Positions 6,905-13,886 of a DNA stretch of 26,571 nt are shown here, in pieces; within the stretch, counting starts at the first letter, position 1; every line of letters begins with the position of its first letter. A model generated the notes under the pieces. It searched no databases. It was not told the origin of the DNA and worked only from the letters and a program-made list of their open reading frames with translations. Origin of the DNA: Lentisphaeria bacterium (GTDB taxonomy: Bacteria > Verrucomicrobiota > Lentisphaeria > Oligosphaerales > Oligosphaeraceae); assembly GCA_016303095.1 (NCBI GenBank), contig JAEDMH010000010.1:1-26571 (forward strand). The letters run 5' to 3'. Made by a program: the position numbers and the translations under genes.

Positions 6905-9718
6905 ATGAGCGACTCTTTTGCCGGCTATCGAATCCTGGAACCCTGCGGAAGAGGATTCTTCGGCGAGGTCTTCCTGGCGGAGGATATGCTGGGACAGCGG
7001 GTGGCCCTGAAACGCCTGATGGCGGCCAAATCCATCTTCGGGGAAAAGGAGCTGGAGGCCCTGAAGCGCTATATGCGCCTCCCCCTCCACCCCTCCCTCT
7101 GCCGCATCCATCACTGCGGCTGGGAGGAGAATTGCCTCTTCTATGTCATGGAGCCCGCTGACAACGCCCTGGGGCCCCAGGCCGCCGAATATCAGGCCGA
7201 CACCCTGGCGCTCCGGATGAAGCGGGATGGGGCCATGCCCCTGGAACAAGCCGTGAGCTACTGCCTCCAGCTGCTGGACGCCCTGGAAGTGATCCACCAG
7301 GCAGGCCTCACCCACCGGGACGTGAAGCCGGAGAACATCCTGTTTGTCCAAGGCAGGCTGAAGCTGGCGGATTTCGGGCTGTTGGCGGAAGCCAACCAGA
7401 CCCTCTCCGTGGCGGGAACCCCCGGCTATATGCCCCCCGAGCTGCTGGCAGGCGCCGCCACCCGGGGAGTGACCTGCGACATCTACGCCGTGGGAAAGAT
7501 TCTCTATGCCGCCGTCACAGGAAACGGCCCCGAGGAATATCCCGCTCTGCCTTCCCGCCTTTCCCCGGAAACCCTGCGCCGCTTCTGCCATCCGGTGCTT
7601 CGCCTTTGCGCCCGGGATCCGGCGCAGCGCTGCGGCTCCGTGGAGGAGGCCCGGCGCATCCTGAAGGAAGCCCTCCTTCCCACCGCCTGGGGAAAGGCAT
7701 TCTTGGCCCGCCTGCATATGGATCCCGCCTTCCGGCGCAAGTCGATTTTCTGCGCCGTCCTGGCCTTCCTCCTGGTGTCCTCCCTGGCGATGGGAGGCTT
7801 TCATGCCCTGCGGCAACACCAGAAAGAACGTCTGGCGCTCCTCCAGCAAACCCGGGAGGCGTGTGCCCAGCTGGAGGAGAAGATGGAGAATCTTTCCCTC
7901 CAGTTCGCCAACCCCGGCGAAGTTTTGCTGGGGGCCCTGGATGACGCCCCCGACTCCCCTGCCCTCTCTCTGGAGGAGATTCTCCCGGATGCGGGGGGAA
8001 CCCATGCCCCCCTGGAGGAGGCCATCGCCCTTCCCCAGGAGGAACAGGCCCAGACCGAACTCTCCCGCCAGGCGCTCCAGGGAATCCAGAAACGGCTGAC
8101 CCATCTGCAGCAGCTTCTCCAGGAGTGCGCCCGGAAGACCGCCCCGGTGCTTCCCCAGGACGCCACCTTCGCCCAGGTCAGCGAGGCCTTCTCCTTCCTG
8201 GATTCCCCCCTGGGAAGATTTCTGCCGGAAGCAGAGCGCCAAAGCCTCCAGGACGCCGCCAGGCAGAGCGCCGAACGCCTCTCCAATCTTCTCTCCCCCA
8301 AACTGGGCCAGGATTTCCTCCCCATCACCATCAACTGGAAGAAGCGGTGGGTCTTCATCCCCGCCGGGGCCTACTACTCCCCCACCCTGAAGCGCCGGGT
8401 GGAAATGCCCCACCCCTTCTGGATCCTCAACGAGGAACTGAACCACGGCGGATATGTGGATATCACCTCGGATCCTCTGAACACAAAAATGCCCCCGGAG
8501 GAATCCGTCAACAACCTCAGCCACAACGACGCCCTGCTGTATTGCCGGGCCCTGATGAAGCGGGTGGACGCCTTCACGGAACTCCCCGAGGGCTACGCCT
8601 TCCGACCGCCCACGGAACTGGAATGGGAATATGTGACCATGGGAGGATGGCGGAGCAAGGACAACCCCTTCCCTGTGGCCAATCTCACCGACGGATGCAT
8701 GGAGGCCTGCCTCCCCGCCCCGGAACTCCTGGGAGACACCCCGAATCTGGCCCAGGATTTCCGGGTGATGCGGGGCAAGCGCCACGCCACGGATCCCGAC
8801 AGCCCCGCCATGTTCACCCGAAGGGAACTCGCCCGCAAGGATACCAAGTGGATCCCGGAGATGACCTACCGCCCGGTGCTGGCCAGGACGCCGGAGGATT
8901 TCTTCGCCCAGGAATGGCACCGGTATCCCATCATCCGGACGACGGAGCAGGATGGCAGAGTCTATGCGGGCTATGAGTTCAGCCTCATCTTCACCCGCCC
9001 CGCGGATGCCATGAATCTGGCCAGCCTCCTGGGGGCCCGGCTGCCGGAGCCCCCCACCTACGAGGCCGCCATGGCCGCCGGAGAGGCCCTCCATCTCATC
9101 TACCACAATCTCCTGGGCATCCGCTATTCGAGCGGCGCCTGGCGATGGCTCTCCACGGGAAAACCGGTGGACTGGAAGGAAATGCCTCCGCCCCCCAAGG
9201 ACGACGAATCCTCCTTCCTCCTGCGGCACCACAGCGGAGCCCTCCTCCCCCTCGCCAGCGACGGCATGCCTCCCGCCATCATGCTGGAATGGACCTCCCG
9301 GGAAGCCTTCGACAAACGCCTGGATTTCTGGAAGGATCCCTGGAAACACTTCACCCCCATCACCCTGGGAACCAGCACCTACGCCCTCTTCCCCTTCCGC
9401 ACCGCCACCCATGCCGCCAGGGCCGTGGCCATGTTCCTGGGAACCAGGCTGGCCCTCCCCACCCAGGAAGAACTCCAGCAGCTCCTCCAGCAATATCCCA
9501 AGGACGGACGCCGCCTGGCCCTGGGAGCCTATTGGGAATACAACCGGTGGGTGGATCACCAGGGAAACCCCCTCCCACCCTGGAACATCCCCGTCCAGCC
9601 TTCCCAATCCCTGGATTCCCTGGGCAGGGTCTGCGACAGTCTGATCCTGAAAGGCGGAGAGCTGCGGGAAGACCACGTGGTGGAAGAACTACTCCTGGAG
9701 CTCCCCCCCCCACAATAA
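6905..9718 (+). CDS. Membrane Ser/Thr kinase with FGE-like sensor modules
   Basis: A 937-aa receptor-like protein kinase. The N-terminal kinase domain (about 8-260) has the glycine loop GRGFFGEV (15-22), lysine K36 in VALK, catalytic D139 in HRDVKPEN, DFG at 156-158 and TPGYMPPE as the APE-type segment, so it looks active. One transmembrane helix lies at about 281-300. A coiled-coil-rich linker (about 303-460) follows. The outer part resembles formylglycine-generating-enzyme/SUMF modules: FIPAGAYYS near 484 with RPPTELEWEYVTMGG near 567, then two more degenerate units near 690-750 and 815-930. I see neither the catalytic cysteine pair nor a clean GNVWEW motif, so these are probably binding modules. 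A C9 tract (9703-9711) sits in the last codons. The gene follows the ECF sigma gene by 18 nt. Confidence 0.9.
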   Translation: MSDSFAGYRILEPCGRGFFGEVFLAEDMLGQRVALKRLMAAKSIFGEKELEALKRYMRLPLHPSLCRIHHCGWEENCLFYVMEPADNALGPQAAEYQADTLALRMKRDGAMPLEQAVSYCLQLLDALEVIHQAGLTHRDVKPENILFVQGRLKLADFGLLAEANQTLSVAGTPGYMPPELLAGAATRGVTCDIYAVGKILYAAVTGNGPEEYPALPSRLSPETLRRFCHPVLRLCARDPAQRCGSVEEARRILKEALLPTAWGKAFLARLHMDPAFRRKSIFCAVLAFLLVSSLAMGGFHALRQHQKERLALLQQTREACAQLEEKMENLSLQFANPGEVLLGALDDAPDSPALSLEEILPDAGGTHAPLEEAIALPQEEQAQTELSRQALQGIQKRLTHLQQLLQECARKTAPVLPQDATFAQVSEAFSFLDSPLGRFLPEAERQSLQDAARQSAERLSNLLSPKLGQDFLPITINWKKRWVFIPAGAYYSPTLKRRVEMPHPFWILNEELNHGGYVDITSDPLNTKMPPEESVNNLSHNDALLYCRALMKRVDAFTELPEGYAFRPPTELEWEYVTMGGWRSKDNPFPVANLTDGCMEACLPAPELLGDTPNLAQDFRVMRGKRHATDPDSPAMFTRRELARKDTKWIPEMTYRPVLARTPEDFFAQEWHRYPIIRTTEQDGRVYAGYEFSLIFTRPADAMNLASLLGARLPEPPTYEAAMAAGEALHLIYHNLLGIRYSSGAWRWLSTGKPVDWKEMPPPPKDDESSFLLRHHSGALLPLASDGMPPAIMLEWTSREAFDKRLDFWKDPWKHFTPITLGTSTYALFPFRTATHAARAVAMFLGTRLALPTQEELQQLLQQYPKDGRRLALGAYWEYNRWVDHQGNPLPPWNIPVQPSQSLDSLGRVCDSLILKGGELREDHVVEELLLELPPPQ

Positions 9719-9726
9719 TCTATAAC

Positions 9727-9754
9727 ATCTTTATTATTAGGTAGTTATAAAGAT
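9727..9754. terminator. A+T-rich hairpin between convergent genes
   Basis: ATCTTTAT (9727-9734) and ATAAAGAT (9747-9754) form a perfect 8-bp stem with a 12-nt loop, in a 55-nt A+T-rich gap between the kinase gene and RNase D. The position suits a bidirectional terminator. The stem is all weak pairs but for one C-G, so its strength is uncertain. Confidence 0.5.
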
Positions 9755-9773
9755 TTAGAAAGCCGGCGGCGCC

Positions 9774-10904
9774 TCAGAAGTCCAGCTGCTTCAGGGGTTC
9801 CTGGAGGAGTTCCTTTCGCCATCCCCGGCAGATTCTTCCCGTCTGCGGGAGTTTTCGGAGTTTACGGAAGGCCCAGGCTTCGGCCTCGCTACGGGTGCAG
9901 ACCAGAGTCGGTTCGATTTGCCGTCGTCGGGCGCAACCTGTGGCGATTCCCCGCACTCGTTCTCCCAGGTTACGCAGGGCGGTTTTTTCTGTCGGGGACA
10001 CATGGGGGGTGGAGTTTTCCTGGTAGGAGCCCAGGCGGGGATGGGCCAGCGCCTCCAGGATTTCCTCCGCCAGGGGTTTCACCCGCTTGGGCCAGCAGGA
10101 GGGCATTTGGAGGAGGCGGGACGTCTCTGCGGGGTTTTCCGTGGCGCACCATTGGAGTTGTTCATCGGAGAGAAGACGTCCCCTGGCGCAGTCGGACTGT
10201 CGCGCCTTCTCCTCTCGCCAGATGGCCAGGCTCACCGCCCTGTGGCGGTCCGAGGCACGGGAAAGGAAGCGTAGGAACCCCAGGCGATGCCAGGCGTCTT
10301 CCACCGGAGGAAGCCCATAGATCTCCTCCCGGCAGAAGGTCTCCTCCATCTCTTCCTGGAACCAGGCCAGATTTCCATTGGCCCGCAGAGCCTCCCCATA
10401 GATGCCGGCCACCTCCGGCAGATAGGCCACATCGTCTCCCGCATAGCCCAATTGCTTCTCCGTCAGGGGGCGGTGCATCCAGTCGCTGCGGCTCTCGGTC
10501 TTGGGCAGGCAAACGCCCAGGCGGCTTTCCAGCACCGACTTCAAGCTCTGGTTGGCCCCCTCCCCGCAAAAGCCCGCGGCCACTTGGACATCGAAGAGCG
10601 AAGCCGGCACCACGCCGCAGACCCGATGAAGCAAGGGCATGTCGTTGCTCCCGCTGAAAACGAGTTTCGGGCGCCTTGGGTCTCCCAACAATTGGGCCAA
10701 AGGAGACCAGTCCCGGAGGGACAGAGGATCCACCAAGGCCACACTCTCCCGGTCCAGGCCGATTTGCAACAGGGACAAAATGGGGAAATAGGTTCTCGTC
10801 CACTCGAACTCCGTGTCCAAGGCCACTGGCTTTCCCGGAGGAAGGGAGGCCACAAACGCCTGAAAGGAGGCGTCGTCCCCAATCCAAAGAGGTCTACTCT
10901 CCAT
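9774..10904 (-). CDS. rnd: Ribonuclease D family 3'-5' exonuclease
   Basis: Trims 3' ends of structured RNAs such as tRNA precursors. The 376-aa product has a DEDDy exonuclease domain: D30 and E32 in ALDTEFEW, D88 in SGSNDMPLL, and Y154 with D158 in LGYAGDDVAYL. An HRDC-like helical domain covers about residues 205-290, followed by a basic tail. Length is close to the family's usual 370-380. It starts 12 nt after the ABM-domain gene on the same strand, so the two are likely cotranscribed. The upstream site is a G-run rather than a clean Shine-Dalgarno box. Confidence 0.92.
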   Translation of the reverse strand: MESRPLWIGDDASFQAFVASLPPGKPVALDTEFEWTRTYFPILSLLQIGLDRESVALVDPLSLRDWSPLAQLLGDPRRPKLVFSGSNDMPLLHRVCGVVPASLFDVQVAAGFCGEGANQSLKSVLESRLGVCLPKTESRSDWMHRPLTEKQLGYAGDDVAYLPEVAGIYGEALRANGNLAWFQEEMEETFCREEIYGLPPVEDAWHRLGFLRFLSRASDRHRAVSLAIWREEKARQSDCARGRLLSDEQLQWCATENPAETSRLLQMPSCWPKRVKPLAEEILEALAHPRLGSYQENSTPHVSPTEKTALRNLGERVRGIATGCARRRQIEPTLVCTRSEAEAWAFRKLRKLPQTGRICRGWRKELLQEPLKQLDF

Positions 10905-10916
10905 GGCGTTCCCCCG

Positions 10917-11213
10917 TTAAGGAATCAGGGGACGCAGCACCAGACAGGAAGAACCCTCCTCCCGCATCCCCGCAATCCGACGGCGGAACTCCCCAATATT
11001 GGGCCCCTGGAGATGGGCCTCCAAATCCTCCCGGCTCTCCCAGGTCTCCACCATGGTCACCACATTCCCCTGGACGCCGTCAGCATCCACGCAGGGCACA
11101 TAGCGGAGGCATCCCTTCTCCTGGCGCACCCGGGGCACCAAATCCTCCAAAATCTTCACATACGCCTCCCAATGCTGGGGCTTGACCACGGCGCGGGCCT
11201 GAACATGAACCAT
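10917..11213 (-). CDS. ABM-domain (antibiotic biosynthesis monooxygenase-like) protein
   Basis: A 98-aa protein of the small ferredoxin-like ABM fold. It begins VHVQARAVVKPQHWEAYVKI, then has RQEKGCLRYVP near 30-40 and a VETWESREDLEAHLQGPN segment near 55-72, all typical of the family. Members include quinol monooxygenases and heme-handling enzymes, and many have no known substrate. The substrate here cannot be inferred. The ATG at 11213 has GGAG 8 nt upstream. The reading frame stays open far upstream, but that part is compositionally unlike protein and crosses another gene, so the short start is preferred. The gene precedes rnd by 12 nt. Confidence 0.85.
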   Translation of the reverse strand: MVHVQARAVVKPQHWEAYVKILEDLVPRVRQEKGCLRYVPCVDADGVQGNVVTMVETWESREDLEAHLQGPNIGEFRRRIAGMREEGSSCLVLRPLIP

Positions 11214-11437
11214 AACGACACTCCGAAAAAGAGGGGAAACCGCAAACCATGCGCCAGATTCGGAGCCCTTCCCAGAAAACGGGGGCGGCGCCGGGCGCGG
11301 AGGAGAATATAGACGAATCCCACCACCCCGACACATCTCCCCCCCATCCCCAAGGCGTCCCAGCGCCAAGAGCCCTGCACCCTGCCCCCGGCGGGGAAGA
11401 CCACGTCCCCATCCCCAAAGAAACACTCTCCGCCTCT

Positions 11438-11884
11438 CTATCCCAGACTCTCCTTCAAAAGCTGGGACAAGACTTGCCGGACCGTGCGCTGGGCCTCCTC
11501 CACCAACAGACGACGCCCCTTGGGACATTCCCCCAGAAGACGGTAGCTGTTGGCAAAACGCTGCACGCAGGCCACCGCATCCCGGGGAACAGGACGCAAA
11601 TAGGCCCCCATGCCAGGACGGTTCCGATCCTCCCGCAACGCCTGGTCGTAGTTCCCCTGGAGAAACTCCACCACCATACGCCGGTGCCGTTGCTGACACA
11701 CCCGGATCTTCCCCAACTCCCACTTCCGCACCGTGGCCCAGGAAACCCCGAAAAACCGCCCCAGGGCGGCATAGGTCAACCCTAACCCCAGCCGCTTCTC
11801 TGTCAACTGCCTCCGCAACGCCGGGGAAAAACACCACGCCGACCCACTCTCCGGAATTCCTTCCTGCCACTCCTTCTCTCCCAT
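11438..11884 (-). CDS. Small helix-turn-helix protein
   Basis: A 148-aa protein with an XRE-like helix-turn-helix at about residues 24-60 (LRRQLTEKRLGLGLTYAALG then FFGVSWATVRKWELG). The C-terminal half is basic and helical, with a FLQGNYDQALRE segment near 74-86, and matches no family I recognise. It is probably a DNA-binding regulator; the target is unknown. The start is the ATG at 11884, because AGGAGG lies 8 nt upstream; a GTG ten codons earlier has no such site. The gene is 224 nt upstream of the ABM gene on the same strand, so it may have its own promoter. Confidence 0.75.
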   Translation of the reverse strand: MGEKEWQEGIPESGSAWCFSPALRRQLTEKRLGLGLTYAALGRFFGVSWATVRKWELGKIRVCQQRHRRMVVEFLQGNYDQALREDRNRPGMGAYLRPVPRDAVACVQRFANSYRLLGECPKGRRLLVEEAQRTVRQVLSQLLKESLG

Positions 11885-12231
11885 AAAGGGCTCCTCCTCT
11901 ATTTCGGGTTCCACGGGACGGGACTTCCTGACGGCCAGGAGCAGACACCTCTCCTTCTTGCCCCGTCTCCTTCTGTCCCAAAACTATACCCCACAGAGGA
12001 TTCTCCCCGGGCCAAAGGGCCCCAAATGCCTGAAAGTCACCAAGACGCCCAGCCAGGATATGACCTTGCCAGGACAGGACGCGGAATCCCCCCCCCCTCA
12101 AAGCCAAAAGGAGGCCTTCCCTCTTCCTGGGAATCCCTCCCCTCCCTCCCCTGCCCTTCTGGTCCAAGAACGGCCTGCCGCCTGGCATGAACAATGATGG
12201 CAAAACCCGCAAAAGCGTGCAACGAAGGAGG
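11885..12231. other. Intergenic region upstream of the HTH gene
   Basis: This stretch lies between the HTH start and the ATPase stop. It contains the HTH gene's strong ribosome site, a run of ten C at 12088-12097, and most of the first 39-bp direct repeat near its right end. A TATAGT box lies on the minus strand at 11983-11988, without a matching -35. A 79-codon plus-strand frame crosses it but is Pro/Gln-rich, with no ribosome site or family match. Confidence 0.5.
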
Positions 12232-12245
12232 TCAGAGATCCAGGG
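12207..12245. repeat. 39-bp direct repeat, copy 1 (ATPase 3' end)
   Basis: Identical over 39 bp to 13596-13634 and in the same orientation; the core reads GCAACGAAGGAGGTCAGAGA. Sequence diverges at once on the ATPase side. On the outer side two more bases match after one mismatch. This copy includes the ATPase stop codon and its last residues. The two copies frame the ATPase gene. Confidence 0.9.
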
Positions 12246-13485
12246 ATTGCTGTCCCTTAAGAAAATCCTCAAGGCGCAGAATGAGGATGCCGTCCTCGTT
12301 GTGATAGGGAGGCATTCCCTCGAAGGTCACGACAATTTTGCGAAAGGCGTCGCGGATTTTCAGCAACGGGCGCATTTCCTGTTCCCGCTTTTCCTCATCG
12401 GGAATCTGATAGGCGGATTGGATGTAGTAGCGACGATGTCCTTGGTTGGCCACGAAGTCGACTTCCAGCATCTGCCTGGAATGTCCATCCCCTCCCGTCA
12501 AGGCAATGTTCCCCACATCGACGGAGAACCCCCATTGGCGGAGCTCGTTGTAAATGAGATTCTCCATCAGGTGGTTGCGCTCCAACTGCCGGAAACCGAG
12601 ACAGGCGTTGCGAATGCCTATGTCCTCGAAATAGTATTTGTGAGGAGAATCGATATACTTCCGTCCCTTGATGTCGTAGCGCATGGTCTTGTTCAGCAGG
12701 AATGCGTCCACAAGATGGTCGCTATAGGCGCCAATGGTGTTGACGGAAAGACGGATGCCCTTCACCGACAGAAAAGTGTCCGCCAGCTTTCTCAGGCTAG
12801 ACAAGGCGCCAACGGAGGAAGCATAGAACCGCAGAAGCTCCTCCATCTCGGCGGGATGCTGAAGTCTGTTGCGTTCCACCAAATCCTTGATGTAGACCTC
12901 CCGGAAAAGGCGCGTCAGATAGGACGTCTTCTGCTTCTCTGTATCGCAAAAGAGGATATACGGCAACCCGCCATAGCACAGGTAGTCGTCCAGCGCCTTG
13001 GAGAACGGCTGTTCCGATGCGGAAGAGAACTCGGCGAAGGAAAGGGGAAACATGTGAATTTCGTCCCCGCGCCCACGGAATTCGGTAATCACATCCCTCG
13101 ACAAGAAACGGGAGTTGCTTCCCGTCACATACACGTCAAGGTTGTCCATGTGAAGGCAGCTGTTCAGAACTTCGGCAAAATCTCCAAGAAACTGCACCTC
13201 GTCTAGAATCAGATAGTACGTTCCTCCATCCTTCATGGAACCTTCAATCCATGCCAACATCTCGTCAGGATTGCGGAGACGGGCCTTCCGCCTGTCGTCG
13301 AGGGCAACCTCAAGAATGTGGTCAGGAGGCACGCCTTCTCCAAGCAAATGCTCGTGAAAGATCTTCGTCAGCAGATAGGATTTCCCGGAACGACGCATTC
13401 CCGTCACCACTTTCACCATGCCGTTCTCCCGGCGGAGAAGCAGTTCCGAAAGGTAGCCGTCACGAGGAATTCGCTTTTTCTCCAT
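12232..13485 (-). CDS. DUF4143-type AAA ATPase
   Basis: A 417-aa predicted ATPase of the COG1373 type, whose cellular role is generally unknown. Walker A is GMRRSGKS at residues 29-36. Walker B is YYLILDEVQ near 93. A VTGSNSRFLSRD sensor-like segment follows near 122. The C-terminal DUF4143 part has an EVDFVA...YYIQSAYQI arrangement resembling a PD-(D/E)XK nuclease fold. The start is the ATG at 13485 with AAGGG upstream; an earlier in-frame ATG at 13539 has no ribosome site. Base composition differs from the neighbours: I count 29 G+C of 60 in 12901-12960, against 40 of 60 in 24001-24060. With the flanking 39-bp repeats, this suggests acquisition as a cassette. Confidence 0.9.
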   Translation of the reverse strand: MEKKRIPRDGYLSELLLRRENGMVKVVTGMRRSGKSYLLTKIFHEHLLGEGVPPDHILEVALDDRRKARLRNPDEMLAWIEGSMKDGGTYYLILDEVQFLGDFAEVLNSCLHMDNLDVYVTGSNSRFLSRDVITEFRGRGDEIHMFPLSFAEFSSASEQPFSKALDDYLCYGGLPYILFCDTEKQKTSYLTRLFREVYIKDLVERNRLQHPAEMEELLRFYASSVGALSSLRKLADTFLSVKGIRLSVNTIGAYSDHLVDAFLLNKTMRYDIKGRKYIDSPHKYYFEDIGIRNACLGFRQLERNHLMENLIYNELRQWGFSVDVGNIALTGGDGHSRQMLEVDFVANQGHRRYYIQSAYQIPDEEKREQEMRPLLKIRDAFRKIVVTFEGMPPYHNEDGILILRLEDFLKGQQSLDL

Positions 13486-13595
13486 AGATGCCCTTGACTG
13501 AACAATGAGGTTGCTTCCCGAAAAAATGTTCCATGACATAACCTATGCCGAATTCCCGCTCTCGCCAGGCGAAAAGAGAACAAAATGCGCGGAAT

Positions 13596-13634
13596 CCGCA
13601 AAAGCGTGCAACGAAGGAGGTCAGAGATCCAGGG
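13596..13634. repeat. 39-bp direct repeat, copy 2 (upstream of ATPase)
   Basis: Exact second copy of 12207-12245, 1,389 bp away in the same orientation. It sits in intergenic sequence about 110 nt upstream of the ATPase start. Read on the minus strand, it carries the same CTGGATCTCTGA stop-codon context found at the ATPase 3' end. It may be the remnant of a second gene copy, a recombination scar or a target-site element. Confidence 0.9.
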
Positions 13635-13744
13635 GCGCCCACCCCGCAACGCCGACAAGGCGAGCTGGTTATTTTGATCTGTTATCCGATTCGTCATCAT
13701 CTTGGGCCATTTTCCCATGAGGGGTTCAGTCCAAGCCCCAATTC

Positions 13745-13766
13745 TTGCAGGGGTTATATTCTGCAA
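13745..13766. promoter_or_regulatory. Dyad TTGCAG-N10-CTGCAA, possible operator
   Basis: Two perfect 6-bp inverted half-sites lie 10 bp apart, a spacing that suits a dimeric DNA-binding protein. A TATATT box at 13755-13760 lies between them, so a bound protein would cover a -10 region for the beta-CASP gene. No good -35 element is visible, so this is tentative. Confidence 0.35.
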
Positions 13767-13874
13767 AGTGCGTCAGCCACCCCGGAAATCCCTGTTGTCA
13801 GGGGTTTCCGGACCATGAGAAGAGTTCCGGGAGGGGGCCTCCGAGAACGCCCCGTCTTCCGGGTTGCCGCAGAC

Positions 13875-13880
13875 AGGAGG
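13875..13880 (+). promoter_or_regulatory. Shine-Dalgarno site of the beta-CASP gene
   Basis: AGGAGG lies 6 nt before the ATG at 13887 and fixes that start within a longer open frame. It is the only strong Shine-Dalgarno site I found on a plus-strand gene in the window. Confidence 0.85.
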
Positions 13881-13886
13881 TACGAC

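Larger units (their letters stand above)
13486..13886. other. Divergent intergenic region, ATPase / beta-CASP gene
   Basis: This 401-nt gap separates the start of the ATPase (minus) from the start of the beta-CASP protein (plus). It holds the second 39-bp repeat (13596-13634), a 22-bp dyad (13745-13766) containing a TATATT box, and the beta-CASP ribosome site. Minus-strand open frames crossing it show no family similarity. I see no RNA gene in it. Confidence 0.6.

Noticed and set aside
6791..9676. 961-codon minus-strand open frame opposite the kinase
   Set aside because: It is a compositional shadow of the kinase gene with low-complexity Gly/Gln/His content and no ribosome site.
11958..12197. 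79-codon plus-strand frame between the HTH and ATPase genes
   Set aside because: It has no ribosome site, a Pro-rich composition and no similarity I recognise.
11214..12272. N-terminal extension of the ABM protein to 451 residues
   Set aside because: The extension is Gly/Arg-rich, overlaps the HTH gene in another frame and begins in the ATPase 3' end. The short ABM start has its own ribosome site.
12207..13634. Insertion sequence or integron-like element around the ATPase
   Set aside because: The flanking repeats are direct, there are no terminal inverted repeats, and no transposase or integrase frame is present.
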